Source: Ulota crispa (taxonomy: Eukaryota > Streptophyta > Bryopsida > Orthotrichales > Orthotrichaceae). Taken from it: DNA of 64,000 bases. The first letter of the stretch is position 1. Every line of letters begins with the position of its first letter. The notes under the pieces were generated by a model that searched no databases, had not been told where the DNA came from, and saw nothing but the letters and a program-made list of their open reading frames with translations. The stretch lies in assembly GCA_963920765.1 (NCBI GenBank), contig OY987244.1:26888358-26952357 (forward strand), written 5' to 3'. Made by a program: the position numbers and the translations under genes. Shown in pieces: positions 1 to 12,230 of the stretch.

Positions 1-280
1 AGTTTAGATGTGGTAATTTGGAGGGTCTTTTGAGAATCTAATGGCATGGGCTTGTTAGGATTTGAGTATAGATGCAAGCAAATTTGTTTTTGGAATTTTT
101 TGAGATCTTATGAATAAATTACAAATTGTTGAAAGTAACTCCCTAGATTGACCTATTGTGAACACTAGACCCCTGAAAAAGCGACAACAAAAAGACCATG
201 TCACATCCAATCATAAACCGTCACCTACACAATTTTTGTTCCCTTATGTTAACTTGTATGTCTTGTTTGGATGCATGATG

Positions 281-590
281 CCGGGCCACAGAGGCCCAAA
301 ATTGCAATTTGAAATGGATAAAGAGTAACTTGTATTTTCGGAAAACTGGGAGTCAATCACTTTTCTGAGTTTTCATCTACTATTCACCTAAATATAACCT
401 TTCCACTATTCTAGGGCAAGAGATTTGAGACTCTGGTCTGTGAACTCTCAAAACAAGCAATTTTGAACAAACTAGAAAAGTGGACCCTAGAAAGTCAAAG
501 AATCTACTTTTACGCATACCAATAACTCCACCACCTAGTTTTTACAAGCTACCGGTTTGAACTTTTGGTTCTCACTTGTGTGGCCCGGCC
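281..590. mobile_element. Small inverted-repeat element with CCGGGCCACA ends
   Basis: CCGGGCCACA at 281 is the inverse of TGTGGCCCGG at 579..588. The outer flanks carry a direct repeat of about 20 bp (TGTCTTGTTTGGATGCATGA at 259 and TGTCTTGTCTGGGTGCATGA near 596). The element breaks dispersed-repeat copy 1; the 22 kb copy lacks it. Family unknown. Confidence 0.45.
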
Positions 591-623
591 TTGAGTGTCT
601 TGTCTGGGTGCATGAGCTCTTAA

Positions 624-861
624 CCCCTAAAGGATGTTGCCTACCAAAAGTGTTGTATGTATTTCTATGAAGACCATTTAGTACTTGAAGAAATGACTTT
701 ATGACAAATGCCAAAAATTCCCCAAAAAATCTGAGTTGATCAACAATATGTTTATGACTTGGCTTGAAATCTACAACTCCAATAGATTCATGTGCTACCC
801 AAATGCCCCATATATATACAATATGGGAGTTTGTATACAAAACAACAACATCCTTTAGGGG
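624..861. mobile_element. TTAA-bounded (piggyBac-like) MITE, 238 bp
   Basis: The left end is TTAA (620..623) followed by CCCCTAAAGGATGTTG. The right end, CAACATCCTTTAGGGG (ending 861), is its exact 16-base inverse. The right flank has decayed from TTAA to a T run. The element sits in dispersed-repeat copy 1 upstream of the LUX-like gene. It has no coding capacity and belongs to the family described in the findings. Confidence 0.7.
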
Positions 862-1074
862 TTTTTTTAGATTTATTTATAAATATCACTAAACGGCCAA
901 TGTTACTTTTAGGTTCTTCTACCTTATGACCACCTACCGGGTCTTCCCTTCACTCTTCCTCTCCGATCCGGATCCCCCAACCCGGCCCTAGTGTGTTTTT
1001 ATCTACCTACCAGGCAAGCCCAGATTGATACCGACCGCCCTGGCGCAGAGACAGTCGACGACGGTGCACTGCCC

Positions 1075-1145
1075 ACTGCCCTCTCTCTCTCTCTCCTCTC
1101 TCTTCTCTCTCTTCTCTCTCTCGCTAGCTCGCTCTGCCTTTGCCA
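1075..1145 (+). promoter_or_regulatory. CT-rich (pyrimidine) patch upstream of the LUX-like gene
   Basis: A run of about 65 bases is almost purely CTCTCTCT/TTCTCTC, followed by GC-rich DNA. Such pyrimidine tracts are common near plant core promoters and leaders. It lies 1.6 kb before the chosen start codon, so it would mark either a distal promoter or the start of a long leader. Inference from composition and position only. Confidence 0.35.
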
Positions 1146-2120
1146 GAGGAGTTGCTGCTACTGCTACTGCTACTCCAGCGCTTAGCCTTGTGCGGGCGTC
1201 GTCATTGCTCGTCGTCGTCGTCTAACAGCAACAACAGTCTCTGCTGCACTTGGTTGTGATTCCTGCCCGCTCGCTCGCTCGATCACCGCCCCCGTTGGAC
1301 AATTGTAGGATTCGTTCGTACGTGGGAATTGCCCAGGTGCGTTGGCAGGCAGCCATTTCGAGCTCGTCAGAAGAGCGATTGGCTCAAGCAGGGGACGAGG
1401 AGGAAGGGAATACTTTCTCTTCGTGTGTGTGATACGGTCGGTTGGTATTTTGCGAAGGAAGATTTGGTGGCGTCGTTGCGGGTGTCGGAGTGCCGGGAGA
1501 TCCCCTGCCCGGGGCTGATTTTGGCTGGTGGTTGCTGATTTTGGGAGCCTCTCCTTCTTCTTATTATTATTTTTATTATTTTTATTATTTTCGCTGTAGG
1601 GGTAGGGGATCAGGAGCGTGATTTGGGGCGCAGGGAACAGGGGAGAGAGGGAGGGAGGCTAGATTTCGGGAGTCGGGCGAAGGATTGAATCGGGCGGGTT
1701 GCCAGGAGAGCTTACGATGTACGTTAACTTAGTGAGTGTGAGCAGAAGCGAGAGCTTGACTGAGACGGGCGAGGGGGTTTGGTTTGGTGATGTCGTGATT
1801 TGGTTGCACCGGTTTTAAGGAGCAGAAGATTTGCACGCTGACCAACGCTAAGCTAGAAATTTCTCCCGGTCATAATGGCCCAGCCCCATTGTGGCTGATT
1901 TTAGGAATAGGATGATGATGCGTGGCTGAGAAGCGCGGGTTGGGTGAAGAAGAAGAAGAAGAAGTCGGCGTGACCCGTGGTGTGCATAATGTTGATGCAC
2001 TACCGGAGATGCTGGAGTGTGCGCAATGAAGACGTCCGGTGCACTCTTTGCCGGTCACCATGGTAGAGAGTACGTGTATCTCTGGAGAAGAGATCCAACG
2101 CATCGTGATTACACTACTCA

Positions 2121-2132
2121 AGGTATATAAGA
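2121..2132 (+). promoter_or_regulatory. Candidate TATA box of the LUX-like gene
   Basis: GGTATATAAGATC occurs about 600 bases before the start codon. Some 35-45 bases downstream, CTCACTCACACACACAC could hold the transcription start. The long GC-rich tract 990-1700 upstream could instead be an earlier promoter with an intron in the leader. The two cannot be separated without transcript data. Confidence 0.35.
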
Positions 2133-2726
2133 TCTGCTGCTCAAAACCCCAACAGCTCACTCACACACACACACGGCTGAGTGTAAGGGAGGGAGGGCTG
2201 AGAGAGAGAGAGAGAGGGGGAGAGGATCCATCATGTTAGCTTTGTGTGGTACAAGGTTTCGTTTGCTCGTAAGGACGGCGTCCGTCATTATGAGTGCACA
2301 CTTGGACTTAAGTGCCGCACTGCATTTCTTCCTTCACTCGAGTGACTTTTGAAATAAGTGAGAGAGTGGGGATTACGTACATTGAAAGGGCGGTGACAGG
2401 GGTCAATTCTGTCGAGAGAGAGAACCGATTGTTTTGGGGATGCAAGTTGTACGTTTGTGAAAGGAGCTTAGATTAAGCGGAGATATGGGAGTAGTCCGCC
2501 GAGTGTGTGTGTGTTTGTCTGTTTGTGCGTATCAATTGAGAAAAAAGAGGGTTTCTGATGCTGATTGTTGCAGTAAATTTTCAGATATGGGCTTGGCGGT
2601 TGCTTACCACTCGCGTTGTCATGAATTCTCGAGCCTAAGTGAGTGACGGTATTCTGGAACTGGGTTGTAAAAAAATCTTCAAGCAAGTATTCCTCTATGC
2701 ATGCGTGTGAGCGGCCCAGGGCAGGC

Positions 2727-4250
2727 ATGACGATGAAGGATGACCATGATGTGTTGCGATGGAAACATGGAATGCCCAGCAGCACAGAAGAGCTCGCCCC
2801 GTTATCCAAGTCTTTGCTGTCCCCTGCTTTCTCATCCGCCTTCAGCATCAAGCCTGCTCCCTTGAAAAATGGCGCCGACGTGTCCCGAGAGTCTCTAGCC
2901 AGTTTACTCGATCTGCGCACTCAAAGTCAGCGATCCTCTCTACCATCATTCTTCAAGGAGCGCAAAGATGCAGCAGGTATAATTCAACCTCACTCTCAAA
3001 TTCTACGCTATGGTGCAGCAGTTCACGAGTTAAATAAATACCACCATCTCATCACTATTCCAATTTATGGGCGACATCAGAAGGTCCCAAATTTGTCCCC
3101 CAATTCGTGAATTGAGCTGGATGGAACGGTTGCAGGGGTGCATGACTACACAGCTGAGGCTCGAAGCGACGAAGGGAGAGGAGAGAGCCAACGAGGCAAA
3201 GTGTTCGCAGGCTACGCAGCGGAAGGGCGGGGGGACGTGAGGGGCGACATGGCGAGAGGGGACGTGAGGGGAGACATTCGTGGCGGGGCAGGAGATGCCG
3301 CGCTAGACATAGGAATAGGATTAGGTTTAGGAAACGGTAGCGCGGAGAAGCAAGGCTCGGCATTACACGGGCCATACTCGCAAGGCGGCCACGTGGGACA
3401 TGCGTTTCCAACGGGGAGCGATGGGACGAGCTACAGCCCCAGTGAAGGAAGATCCGAGCACAGTTCTGGGTTGCCATTCATGATGAGTTATGGGTCGGGG
3501 TTTAGGCCCGAGAGCTCATACCGGGGGGACGAGAGCAGCAAAGGCGGAGGATCCTCGTCGGGCAAGAATGTGCGCAAAATGCCGCCGGACTCGGACTTCG
3601 ACGACACGGATTCCGCAGGGGCGCCCGTGAACAGCAACGAGGAGCCGAATGCGCGCACGTTGAAGAGGCCGCGACTGGTGTGGACGCCGCAGCTGCACAA
3701 GCGTTTCGTGGACGCCGTGGGCCATTTGGGGATTAAGAACGCCGTCCCCAAAACGATTATGCAGCTGATGAATGTGGAAGGGTTGACGAGGGAGAATGTG
3801 GCCTCGCACTTGCAGAAGTTCCGGCTATATTTGAAGAAAACGCAGGGGCTGTCATCAGACCCGGCACCCGCGTCGGATCAGTTGTTCGCGTCGTCTCCTC
3901 TCCCGCCCAGCCTTGGCTTGCATTACATGCCCAAGCAGCCGCGCGACGACGGCGGGTCGCCGTCGTTCTCGCAGCCCTCGGTTCCCATGCCTTTTCAAGG
4001 CCTCGGACCGCTGGGCCCCGCCCATTTCAGCTCTGCTTATGAACACCCATATGGCGCCATGAACAGGGGGTTGATGCAGCGGCCTACCATGAAGGACCGA
4101 TCCGAGCACATCTCCGAAAGTGACAACAACAACAACAACAATCACCCGAGCTATGGCCATGTCCACCATAGCCACAGCCCCAGCCACAGCCACCAGCCGC
4201 CTTCACCACCGAAGCGGCTGCTTTCTTTGTTCCCCACAACCTCGAGCTGA
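2727..4250 (+). CDS. LUX: LUX ARRHYTHMO / PCL1-type GARP (G2-like) transcription factor
   Basis: Exons 2727..2976 and 3136..4250 are joined in phase 1 by a 159-base intron (GCAG|GTATAA ... TTGCAG|GG), giving 454 residues. The N-terminus (DVLRWKHGMPSS, LAPLSKSLL, SAFSIKPAPL) matches the motif that opens LUX proteins. The GARP/Myb-like DNA-binding domain spans about residues 256-320 and includes RPRLVWTPQLHKRF, HLGIKNAVPKTIMQLM and ENVASHLQKFRLYL, nearly identical to the plant LUX/BOA domain. A Gly/Arg/Asp-rich stretch (repeated RGD) follows exon 1, and the tail holds runs of Asn and of His-Ser. In angiosperms LUX binds DNA for the evening complex with ELF3 and ELF4 and represses clock genes at night; the same role here is inferred. 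An in-frame ATG at 2643 would add 28 residues unlike the family, so 2727 is preferred. Confidence 0.9.
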
Positions 4251-5340
4251 TGTTACCATCCCCCACCCTTTCCAGAGTTTTTACCTCCCAAGGTACTCAC
4301 GAAGTGTGCAACGCTTCTGTGTATGTATGTGTGGAGGCTCTCGCTACGAGAGCAAAGCGGGACATTGCAACAGCCGCAGCCGCAGCCAGCCGCAACCGCA
4401 GCCGCAGGCGTAGCAGCAGAGTGTAGGGGACTCACTTCGCAGTATCTTTGTTGAACCAGCAAAGTACTTTGGCCCGTGAGATCTGCTTTTTCTTCATGGG
4501 GAGCGCGGGCTCTGAGCATGAGCAAGGGCTTTGGATCCCAACGGTGGTCTTGTAAAGGTGAGCCCCTAATGGGAAAAACTTGAACTGAAGGAAGAAGAAA
4601 GCTTTTTTTCTCTTCTTTGTTTCCTGTTTTTTTTTGTTTTTTTCTCTGGGGGCAGAGATTTTCTTTGTTCATATCAGAGCATTGCATTGCAAGCCCAGGT
4701 GGCGAAATGGAGTAGTAGTTTTTACATGTTTTTTTCGTCAAGGCAATGTCGATACAGGACTCTTTTCCAGTTTCTGTGAGGCTTCAGAACGCTTACTATT
4801 ATTGCCTTGGTTTCTTCAACATTTTTGTTGAGAGATTTTTTTTTGGTTTTTTTTGGTTTTTTTTATATTGTACACAAAAAAGAGTTGCATTTTGGCTAAA
4901 CCAGAGAGACAAAAAGCACCTTTTTAAAGGGGATTTTGTACGATGGTGGTCTTTGTGTCAGCATATCCGATCAAGCATCTGCTGGGACTTGGGTGGTCTG
5001 CCCTGTCAACTCAAAAGGCGGCCTGTGCAAAATTAAGTCAATATTGTGTGATCCCGTCGTCTTTAATACCTTTTTCTTCTGGTCAAACTGATTTGAGGGG
5101 TATCGTGTGTTCCTTGATTGGGTGCAAATCTCTCTTTGAGAACGTAATGTTTTCCTGCTCTGCTGGTCTCCCAATATTGGGTCCTCTATTGGATTACGTA
5201 GGTGTGTTTTGTACTTTGAAGAGTGTTGATGTGCAAACCTTTAATTTAATTATATTCCCTGTACTTTATTTTCAACGTATTGTGCTTTTAGGGGGGAGGG
5301 CTATAAAACGGGAGAGATAGGATGATGGAGAAGCCTATAA
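4251..5340 (+). other. 3' UTR and downstream region of the LUX-like gene
   Basis: This is moderately GC-rich, T-tract-rich sequence with no family resemblance in its short frames (at 4253, 4634, 4746 and 4943). Composition turns sharply AT-rich after about 5340, so the transcript probably ends before then. A CCGCAGCCGCAACC-type repeat near 4371-4411 is the only notable texture. No clear poly(A) signal was chosen. Confidence 0.4.
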
Positions 5341-7400
5341 CCTCTCCTTTTAATTTTAGACTTTGACCTACATTTTTCAAATGAAACAAATCAACTTTCT
5401 ATTTTGTAGTGTATGTTGATAGAATGTTTTAAAAATTCAAAATTCAAATTTTAACTCCGACTAGATTCTTACCTATGGTACTTGAGTACATGTGGTTTTT
5501 TGGTTGGTTATTATTATATTTTGGTTAGTGTTAATATTATATGTTTCCTCAAGTTTTAGAATCTCATATAGAAATGAAAATTGTGCAACTATTTTCAAAA
5601 TTGTTATAGTATCTAAATTTTAATTTTCAAAACTCTACAAGTAAAAAATGATTTGCAAGTGCTATGTGTATGATAGTGCAGTGATGAAAGACTTTAAAGC
5701 TTACATGCAATAACTTTGAACCTCTTGCACTCTTAGGGGCTATTGATGTATCTACTTACTTTAGGGAATGAACTTAGACAAGGCAAGAATCAAGGCAAGA
5801 GTATATAAGTTGGATGTTGATTAATTTGAATGTTGATTCAATTCCCACACAAAAAATTTGGCATGAGGATTTTAGAATTAAAATGAATATGCTTCTTTGT
5901 AGTAAGGTTAGGTGACCTCAAAGTGCATGTTATAGGTGCATTTATTATAGAGTAACTCTAGCAGTATAGGTTATAGAAGACAACAATGAAAGCCTCTTAT
6001 GGCCTTGCCTATATGCAAAGCTTGATTTCCTTACAATTGTAGCACTAGTTTGTGAAATGTTAGATCCAAGTGTTGATTTCCTTGCATTTGTCGCAATAGA
6101 ATATAGCAAACAACTAGCAAAGTAAAAAATGCCAACAATTAGCTTCTCACAAGCTTATGCTTACTAGATTGTATTTTGCTATAGTATGTAAACATTGCTA
6201 GAGTTGCCCAAAACTATGATAGGGACAAAATACAACCACACAAAAGATCACAAATTTTGACAACCATGAATATCAAGTGTTGGTCTTAAGATTTTGCTCA
6301 AGAATCTACTAGGTTACTATGATTTCTTTTACCATTGTCTTGCACTCTCTGCATTTGGCAGTTTAGACGTTTGGAGCCTTGTTTACCTTACTATACTATT
6401 GGATATGCTCTTCTTTGCCAAAATTCTCCTCTTTTTCCTTCATTAGAGAGCTATGTTGAGTGAAGACATGTTTTAAAAGTTACAAATATGGGGTAATTTT
6501 TGCCATATTCAATTTTATTCCTCACTAACCCTTCCAAGTTATTTTTGGTTGAGTTTATTTGTGTTTTACTTGTATTTATGAATTTTCATTCATTAGTGTC
6601 AAAATACACCAGGACTGTCTAAAAATTGCAATTAGCATAATTTAGCACTTTGGTCATTACACGTCCAATATTCACCAATGATTTCTATCAAACTTTGTTT
6701 GATATGTGAATTATATCAAAAGTCATTCATCAAAATAGAAGAAAAACACATGAAAATTACAAATTTAAATTTGAGAAATTAAGAGCACATTTACAATTGA
6801 TTTTAGTCACTACGGCTAATAATGATAAACACATTTGAAGTTGTTACACCAATCCATTACATGAACCAAGCATCTAATGACACTTGTGCTTAAGTCAATC
6901 AAAATTTTAAAGCACTTCATGTCATATTTAAGTAAATTTGGATTGTTCATGCAATTCTAAACTATGTAAGCAAAATATTGGGAGGGCCATAGATCTTCCA
7001 ATGTTTTAGATAGATCTCTTGATGTTTTGCAAGATCTTCTAATGTTATACAATCTTTCAATGCTTTATAAATAATGAAGATTTCTTATGTTATATGGAAA
7101 TTTCCAAATCATTAAATTTGGATTAATATTTTTGGATTTTAGCTAGACCAAATTTAATTAAATTTGTAGTTACTAGTATAGGTACCAGTTGTACCAATGG
7201 AGGTAATAGGAATATCCTTGCAATAAACAAATTCTACTCTAGCAATCTTATCACAAAATGTGGCCAATTTAAAATTTTAAACTATGAGTGACCATTTAAC
7301 TCACAAATGCCATCTACTTGATTCAAAGTAAAACTTCAATGTAAACCACTTTATGTATGTACCCTTTATTCACTTTGCGCATCCTAAAACCCCAAAACCT
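5341..7400. other. AT-rich spacer, no gene seen
   Basis: Very AT-rich with no frame of interest. A short inverted pair, GTAACTCTAGCA near 5952 and TGCTAGAGTTGC near 6197, may bound a roughly 260 bp MITE, but I see no convincing target duplication. Confidence 0.4.
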
Positions 7401-7403
7401 TAA

Positions 7404-8685
7404 CCCCTAAAGGATCATGGCCTTTATTTTGTCAAAAGACACTCAAAACTGCCACGTCTATGGCAAAGAGTAAAAAAGTTTGAAAATCGGTCTTTTTGCA
7501 TATCTAATTGTAGGATGTTATACTAGACTACTATAAGAATGTGTCATACAAAATTCAAGAACTTGGACCGCACAAATTGGAAGATATTTGCATTTAAAAA
7601 GTAAAAAAAAACTTTTTTGCACCCTGCATGACTAGATTATTTAACTTTGAACTTTTTTAACCCCTAACTGTCCAAGAGGACAAAAAGTGTCCTTTCAATG
7701 CCGAAAACACACCCCGAGGGTGGAAAAAGATTTTTTTTTCAAATTTTTTTTCTTGAAAGTGGTTAGAGAGATGTGCCACATCACTAAATGCAAAAAATAG
7801 CTGCTTTCAATGCCTCCATATTTTTAAAACACCAATTTGTAAAGAGATGTACAAGGTCCCTGCTGCCCTTTTTGTGAGGGCAGGATACACTATTGACTTT
7901 TCCTTCTTTTGAGGAGAATATTATCTCTCTTGTACTCATGCCTTTAGGCTATTCATTGTCCATGAGCAATGCACTCTCCTAGGTCTAAGCCACGGGTTTA
8001 GGATCAGTCCTTTAAGGATTGACTTAAATTTTTGTACTAGAGAGTTTGGAATTCTATTTTTTCATGGGGGGAAATTGAGTTGGTAATCTTAGAAAAAAAA
8101 ATAACAAAAAAAATAACAAAAAGAATAATTATTATTCTTTAAAAAAAAGGCAAAAGTAGGTACGAGATTGAACAAAAACCTAAATTGCTAATAAGCCTAC
8201 AATGGAATTGAAACTCAATAATCCCAATGGTGAGATTGTTTTAGAAAGCAAACTTCACCCTCTCCAACAATTTGTTTTGAAAAATACTAAAATTGCATTC
8301 AAAAATGAAGTTTATAAGTTATTTTTTCAAGAAGATGCTTGAATTGCCCAAAAAACAAGATTGTCCATAACTTTCCCATAACTAGTCCAATTGGAATGAA
8401 TCAAACCTTCAGATGTACAAAAAGATATAATCTATGAGATTATTATTTTTATTTTTTTCAAGTTTTTATAAGATTTTTTTTGATGCCCGGAGTCCCCAAA
8501 TTTGTGCTTATTTGGGCATAACTTTTGCTCCCTAGCATCAAATGGAATAAAAATTAGATGCTCACGCAGATCTTTGAATTCCCCATCTTTGATAAAAGTT
8601 TCCAAAATTATGCAAAGTAGTTTGGCCATAGGTACATGCCCGAAATCCCATTTTTCCGCCAAACGGACAGTTTGTCCTTTAGGGG
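7404..8685. mobile_element. TTAA-bounded elements, probably two nested copies
   Basis: One left end follows TTAA at 7400..7403 (CCCCTAAAGGATCATGG) and has no partner that I found. A second follows TTAA at 7657..7660 (CCCCTAACTGTCC, element from 7661). The right end GGACAGTTTGTCCTTTAGGGG stops at 8685 before TTAA (8686..8689) and pairs with the 7661 end. The interior near 8500-8620 matches, inverted, the elements at 50.4-51.3 kb and 58.2-59.6 kb (for instance GATCTTTGAATTCCCC). Short frames here (8432-8708) are not credible genes. Confidence 0.6.
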
Positions 8686-8849
8686 TTAATCAACAACCAA
8701 GGTTTTAAAAAGCATTCAAAAATTAAATAAATCCCCTTGTTGCAGTTAGGTACCATCAAAAAATTGGGTTTCCTAAAGGAAGTAGCAAAGCAAATGCTCA
8801 ACTTGCATCCTAGATAAATTGGCCCTCTTTCTCTTCATCAAATTTTGAC

Positions 8850-9225
8850 CCAAGAAACATTCTTATAATAGCAAATTATTGGAAGTTGCACTTTTTACAT
8901 TCTCTTTTAGCCAATCATGTCTCAATCATAGTGAGTAGCTCCATGACTCATGTAGTGGTTAACAATAAAGGCAATGCAAGAAACATTCTAAAATAGCTAA
9001 TTACTGGGAAGTCACACCTTTTAAATTATCTTTTAGCTAACAAAGCAAGTAGCTCCATGATTCATGTGGTTGTTAACAATAAAGTTTAATGGGTCAATGG
9101 ACATTACACCACAACATTTTCTCTCAACCAATTAGATTGAGTCACTTTAGTGGCCGTTGACAATAGGTCATTGGAAGTTCCATCACAATACTCTCTTAGT
9201 CAATTAAGGTGAGCGACTCAAAAGG
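8850..9225. repeat. Degenerate tandem repeat, unit about 110-120 bp
   Basis: Blocks of the type GCACTTTTTACATTCTCTTT, AGCCAATCATGTC, AGTAGCTCCATGA, GGTTAACAATAAAG recur from about 8880 and again from about 9000. More decayed versions follow near 9100 and 9165. No coding potential. Confidence 0.5.
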
Positions 9226-9392
9226 CTGTATATAGAAAAGGTTGTATTTTTGGTTGTAAGCTTCTATATATAGAAAAGGTTGTATTCTATTATATATAAC
9301 AATTACTCAATTGACACAATTTTGTTAAATGTAAATCCAAGGGTGTGGATTCATGACTATCTCTAAACCACAAAAACTTTATAGATATTCTA

Positions 9393-9541
9393 AGGTAAGA
9401 CCACCCATTCCTGAGCCTTTAAGAACCCGTCCCCAATTCCGACCTTATGTACCCAAGGAGTACATTTCAAGGTTGAAATGTACACGGCGAGAACATTAAG
9501 GGTTAAAATTGAAGACTGGTCGGGAACGGGTGGTCTTACCT
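9393..9541. mobile_element. MITE with AGGTAAGACCACCC ends, 149 bp
   Basis: AGGTAAGACCACCCATTCC at the left is mirrored by GGAACGGGTGGTCTTACCT at the right. TA lies on both outer edges, as for Tc1/mariner-type (Stowaway) MITEs. The terminal repeats extend through most of the element. Confidence 0.65.
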
Positions 9542-9879
9542 TACTGACAACAAAACTGGATGTAGCTTGTTAAGTTCAAGAATTGAGTTGCCACTATATG
9601 GTTTGAGTGGTTGTATAATACATACATATCCCATGAGTGAACCTTGTATGTATGTATCAATACTCGTCACTTGACCATAAAGGATAATGTTTGCTAGAGT
9701 ATAAAACATCAAAGATACATCCCAAATTGTATGATAATATGAAGAATTTCTTTCCAAGAGATTCTTGTGCAAGCCTTCCATTGGTTTCATAATTCCTTTT
9801 ATGGCCTCTTTTACTCTTATGTTCTTGACTTCTTGCGTTGTCCCTCACTATTCTTGGTATGCTAGGTACCTTCTCAGTA

Positions 9880-10459
9880 CTCCCTCTGTTCCATTATAAA
9901 GCTCCAAAAAACTTCTCCATGAGGGATTAACTGTATTTTTAGTCATTATGCTAGTGACAAATGCATTCTAGAATCAATATACCACCTACCAAATGTCTGC
10001 AAAATCTCCAATTATTATGTTGTTGTATAAACACCTGAATTCCATGCAAAAAGTACCATATTTGTGCATAATTTGTGAAGGATGCTAGCTCCTCATTATT
10101 TGAGTCTTTGTAGTAATGACACATTCGTTCTAGAATCAATATACCATCTACCAAATGTGTTCAAAATCTCTAGCTTTGATGTTGCTGTTCGGGCACACAA
10201 ATTCCATGCAAAAGTACAATATTTGTACATGTTGGTGACTCCTCATTTTTGATGATCTAAAGATTAGTAACAACAATGGTACCTCATATGGGCAAGGCCA
10301 AGCTTGTTAGGAGAGGAATGCTCTTTAATTGCTTAACTTGCCCCCATGAGATCATTGGAGATGACAAATGCTTTCTTAACAATTGAAATTAGCAAAAGGA
10401 AGCTTTTAGTGGGACAAGAACTATGCCTAATTTGGAGCTTTATATTGGGACAGAGGGAG
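9880..10459. mobile_element. Stowaway-type MITE, 580 bp
   Basis: The left end CTCCCTCTGTTCCATTATAA mirrors the right end TTATATTGGGACAGAGGGAG, and TA flanks both sides. CTCCCTCNGTNCCA is the familiar plant Stowaway terminus. Inside, a block of roughly 80 bp (TTCTAGAATCAATATACCA ... CAAATGT) is repeated directly near 9968 and 10129. Confidence 0.75.
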
Positions 10460-11674
10460 TATTTACTAGCTTTTTTTGTATGAATCTTTTATTGCCTAGG
10501 AATTTTGTGCTAAAGAAACAATGATGTTAATACAACATTTGCTGTCAAAGGCTTTTGGGTCCTCTTTTACTTTAAGAAAATAAGCTCATCATTAGTCACC
10601 TTGCAAGTAAGAGCAAAGGTTGATATAGAGAGATTGAAAGAAAAATCACTCTATTTTTATTATATTTGAAGAAAATCAAGGGTATCAAAGTTCAAGTTAT
10701 TTACTTTTAATCGTTGGTGAAAATATATCGAAAGAGTATAAGAGAGAAATCCTAACAGTTATAAGCCAATAAAAATTTACCTTAATTATCTTCACATTTA
10801 CTTCCAAATTATTATTAAAAAAAACTTTGTACATGACAAACTTTTGAGTTCTCAAACTTAGGGTCACGTAGGAGGATTTTGAAGGACTTTAATTTACCCA
10901 AATTCACCAATGAAATAGCAAGTATGAGTTTCTATAACTATGGCACGGAGTACTTCAGAATTAGCACTAGTGAGATGATAAATTAATCTTTAAAGAAATA
11001 AAATTTGTAATGGCGAAGACATTAGACTATAAAAGAGAAAGTTCTTTACAACCTTTTCCGTCTTTGGGATATGTGGTATAAATGTAGATTATATGTATAT
11101 ATAAACACATTTTGTGTGTATTTAGGCACCTTTCAATATACAAACCATTCCAATTTACAAATTTATAGATGTAAAGTATTATCAAAGATTAAATCAATTT
11201 TTTTATTAATTTGATCTTGAAATGTCAAATCAATGAAATTTTTGATTAGTTCAAAGAATTCACTACCATATTTTGTTTTATAGAAGAAAAACAGAAGAAG
11301 GTGTTAGCATACTTCATATTAAACAAGATTTTGTTACATTTAAAATAAATAAAAGCTTGAGTAAAAAAAAAAATCATGAATTTTTATGAATTGTAAAATA
11401 CTTGTATTTACATTTGAAAATTAGTTGCTCATGTGCAGTTGATAAATATATCCTACTAGAAAAAAGACTCTAAACTTTGAGTACTAGAGAATTGATTTGT
11501 CCTTTGAGTACATGTATTTACATTTAGTGGAGGGTTTTTTTATAACTTTCCATGACTTGGGTTGAAGCAATAATGAAAAAACCACTAGATTTTGATTATA
11601 TAAACTAATACTCATTGTACTCCACTTGATTTTAGGAAACTTCCTAGCATGCTTTTGGTCTTCCCAAGGAATAA
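10460..11674. other. AT-rich spacer, nothing recognised
   Basis: No frame, tandem repeat or paired terminus that I could defend. Confidence 0.4.
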
Positions 11675-12230
11675 GGGCCTCTTTGCACTATGGATAACCA
11701 AGTTGAGAGGCCAAAGAAATGGGTTGAAGATAGGCAAACAAATATTGTTTTTAAAACCTTTGGTTGGTATGAGTGTAAAGTCTCCAAAAGTCAAGTTTAA
11801 AGTTCAAACTCTTGGTAATGAACTTTCATGACCTTTTGACTTGAATAGCCATAGTGTGAAGTCTTTAAAGGCTCCAAATCCATAACATCTAACATTTATA
11901 AAAAAACTCATGTTGCAACCTATCCGTTCTATAGTCAAATGACTGGTTTACCTGATATTCACCTTCTAAAAAATAAACCTTCAAATCTAATAGCCAAGAT
12001 CTTGTCAATTTTGATCATTTTATAATAATAATAAAAAAGATTTGCCTTTCAATCATAATTTGGGTCTCCCTTTTTGCTTGACTTGAAATTTTTTCAAATG
12101 ATAGTCTCTTTGGTACAAAGGTGATGCCATACAAATAGTTGGAGGACAACAAATTTTGGATTTTGGCCTTGAATGTTAGTTTCTTGCTATCAATGGCCTC
12201 TCAACCTTTGGCCGTAGTGTGAGGTGGTCC
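11675..12230. mobile_element. PIF/Harbinger-like MITE with CACACTATGG ends, copy 2
   Basis: GGGCCTCTTTGCACTATGG after TAA (11672..11674) mirrors CCGTAGTGTGAGGTGGTCC before TAA (12231..12233). The 3-bp TAA duplication and GGG...CCC ends fit Tourist-type MITEs. The same family recurs at 21526..21890, whose ends are better preserved. The 60-codon frames inside are products of the palindrome. Confidence 0.65.

Larger units (their letters stand above)
6..941. repeat. Dispersed repeat, copy 1, interrupted by two small elements
   Basis: The stretch beginning TGTGGTAATTTGGAGGGTC and the stretch near 880-941 (ACTAAACGGCCAATGTTAC to CTTCTACCTTATG) match 22026..22406 in the same order. Here the copy is split by an inverted-repeat element (about 281..590) and by a TTAA-type element (624..861). 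The repeat ends just before GC-rich promoter-like DNA in both places. No coding potential is visible. Seen directly; its transposon class is unknown. Confidence 0.6.

Noticed and set aside
3055-4193. Long minus-strand frames opposite the LUX-like gene (97-140 codons)
   Set aside because: They mirror GC-rich coding sequence and have no family resemblance; the plus-strand frame carries the conserved GARP domain.
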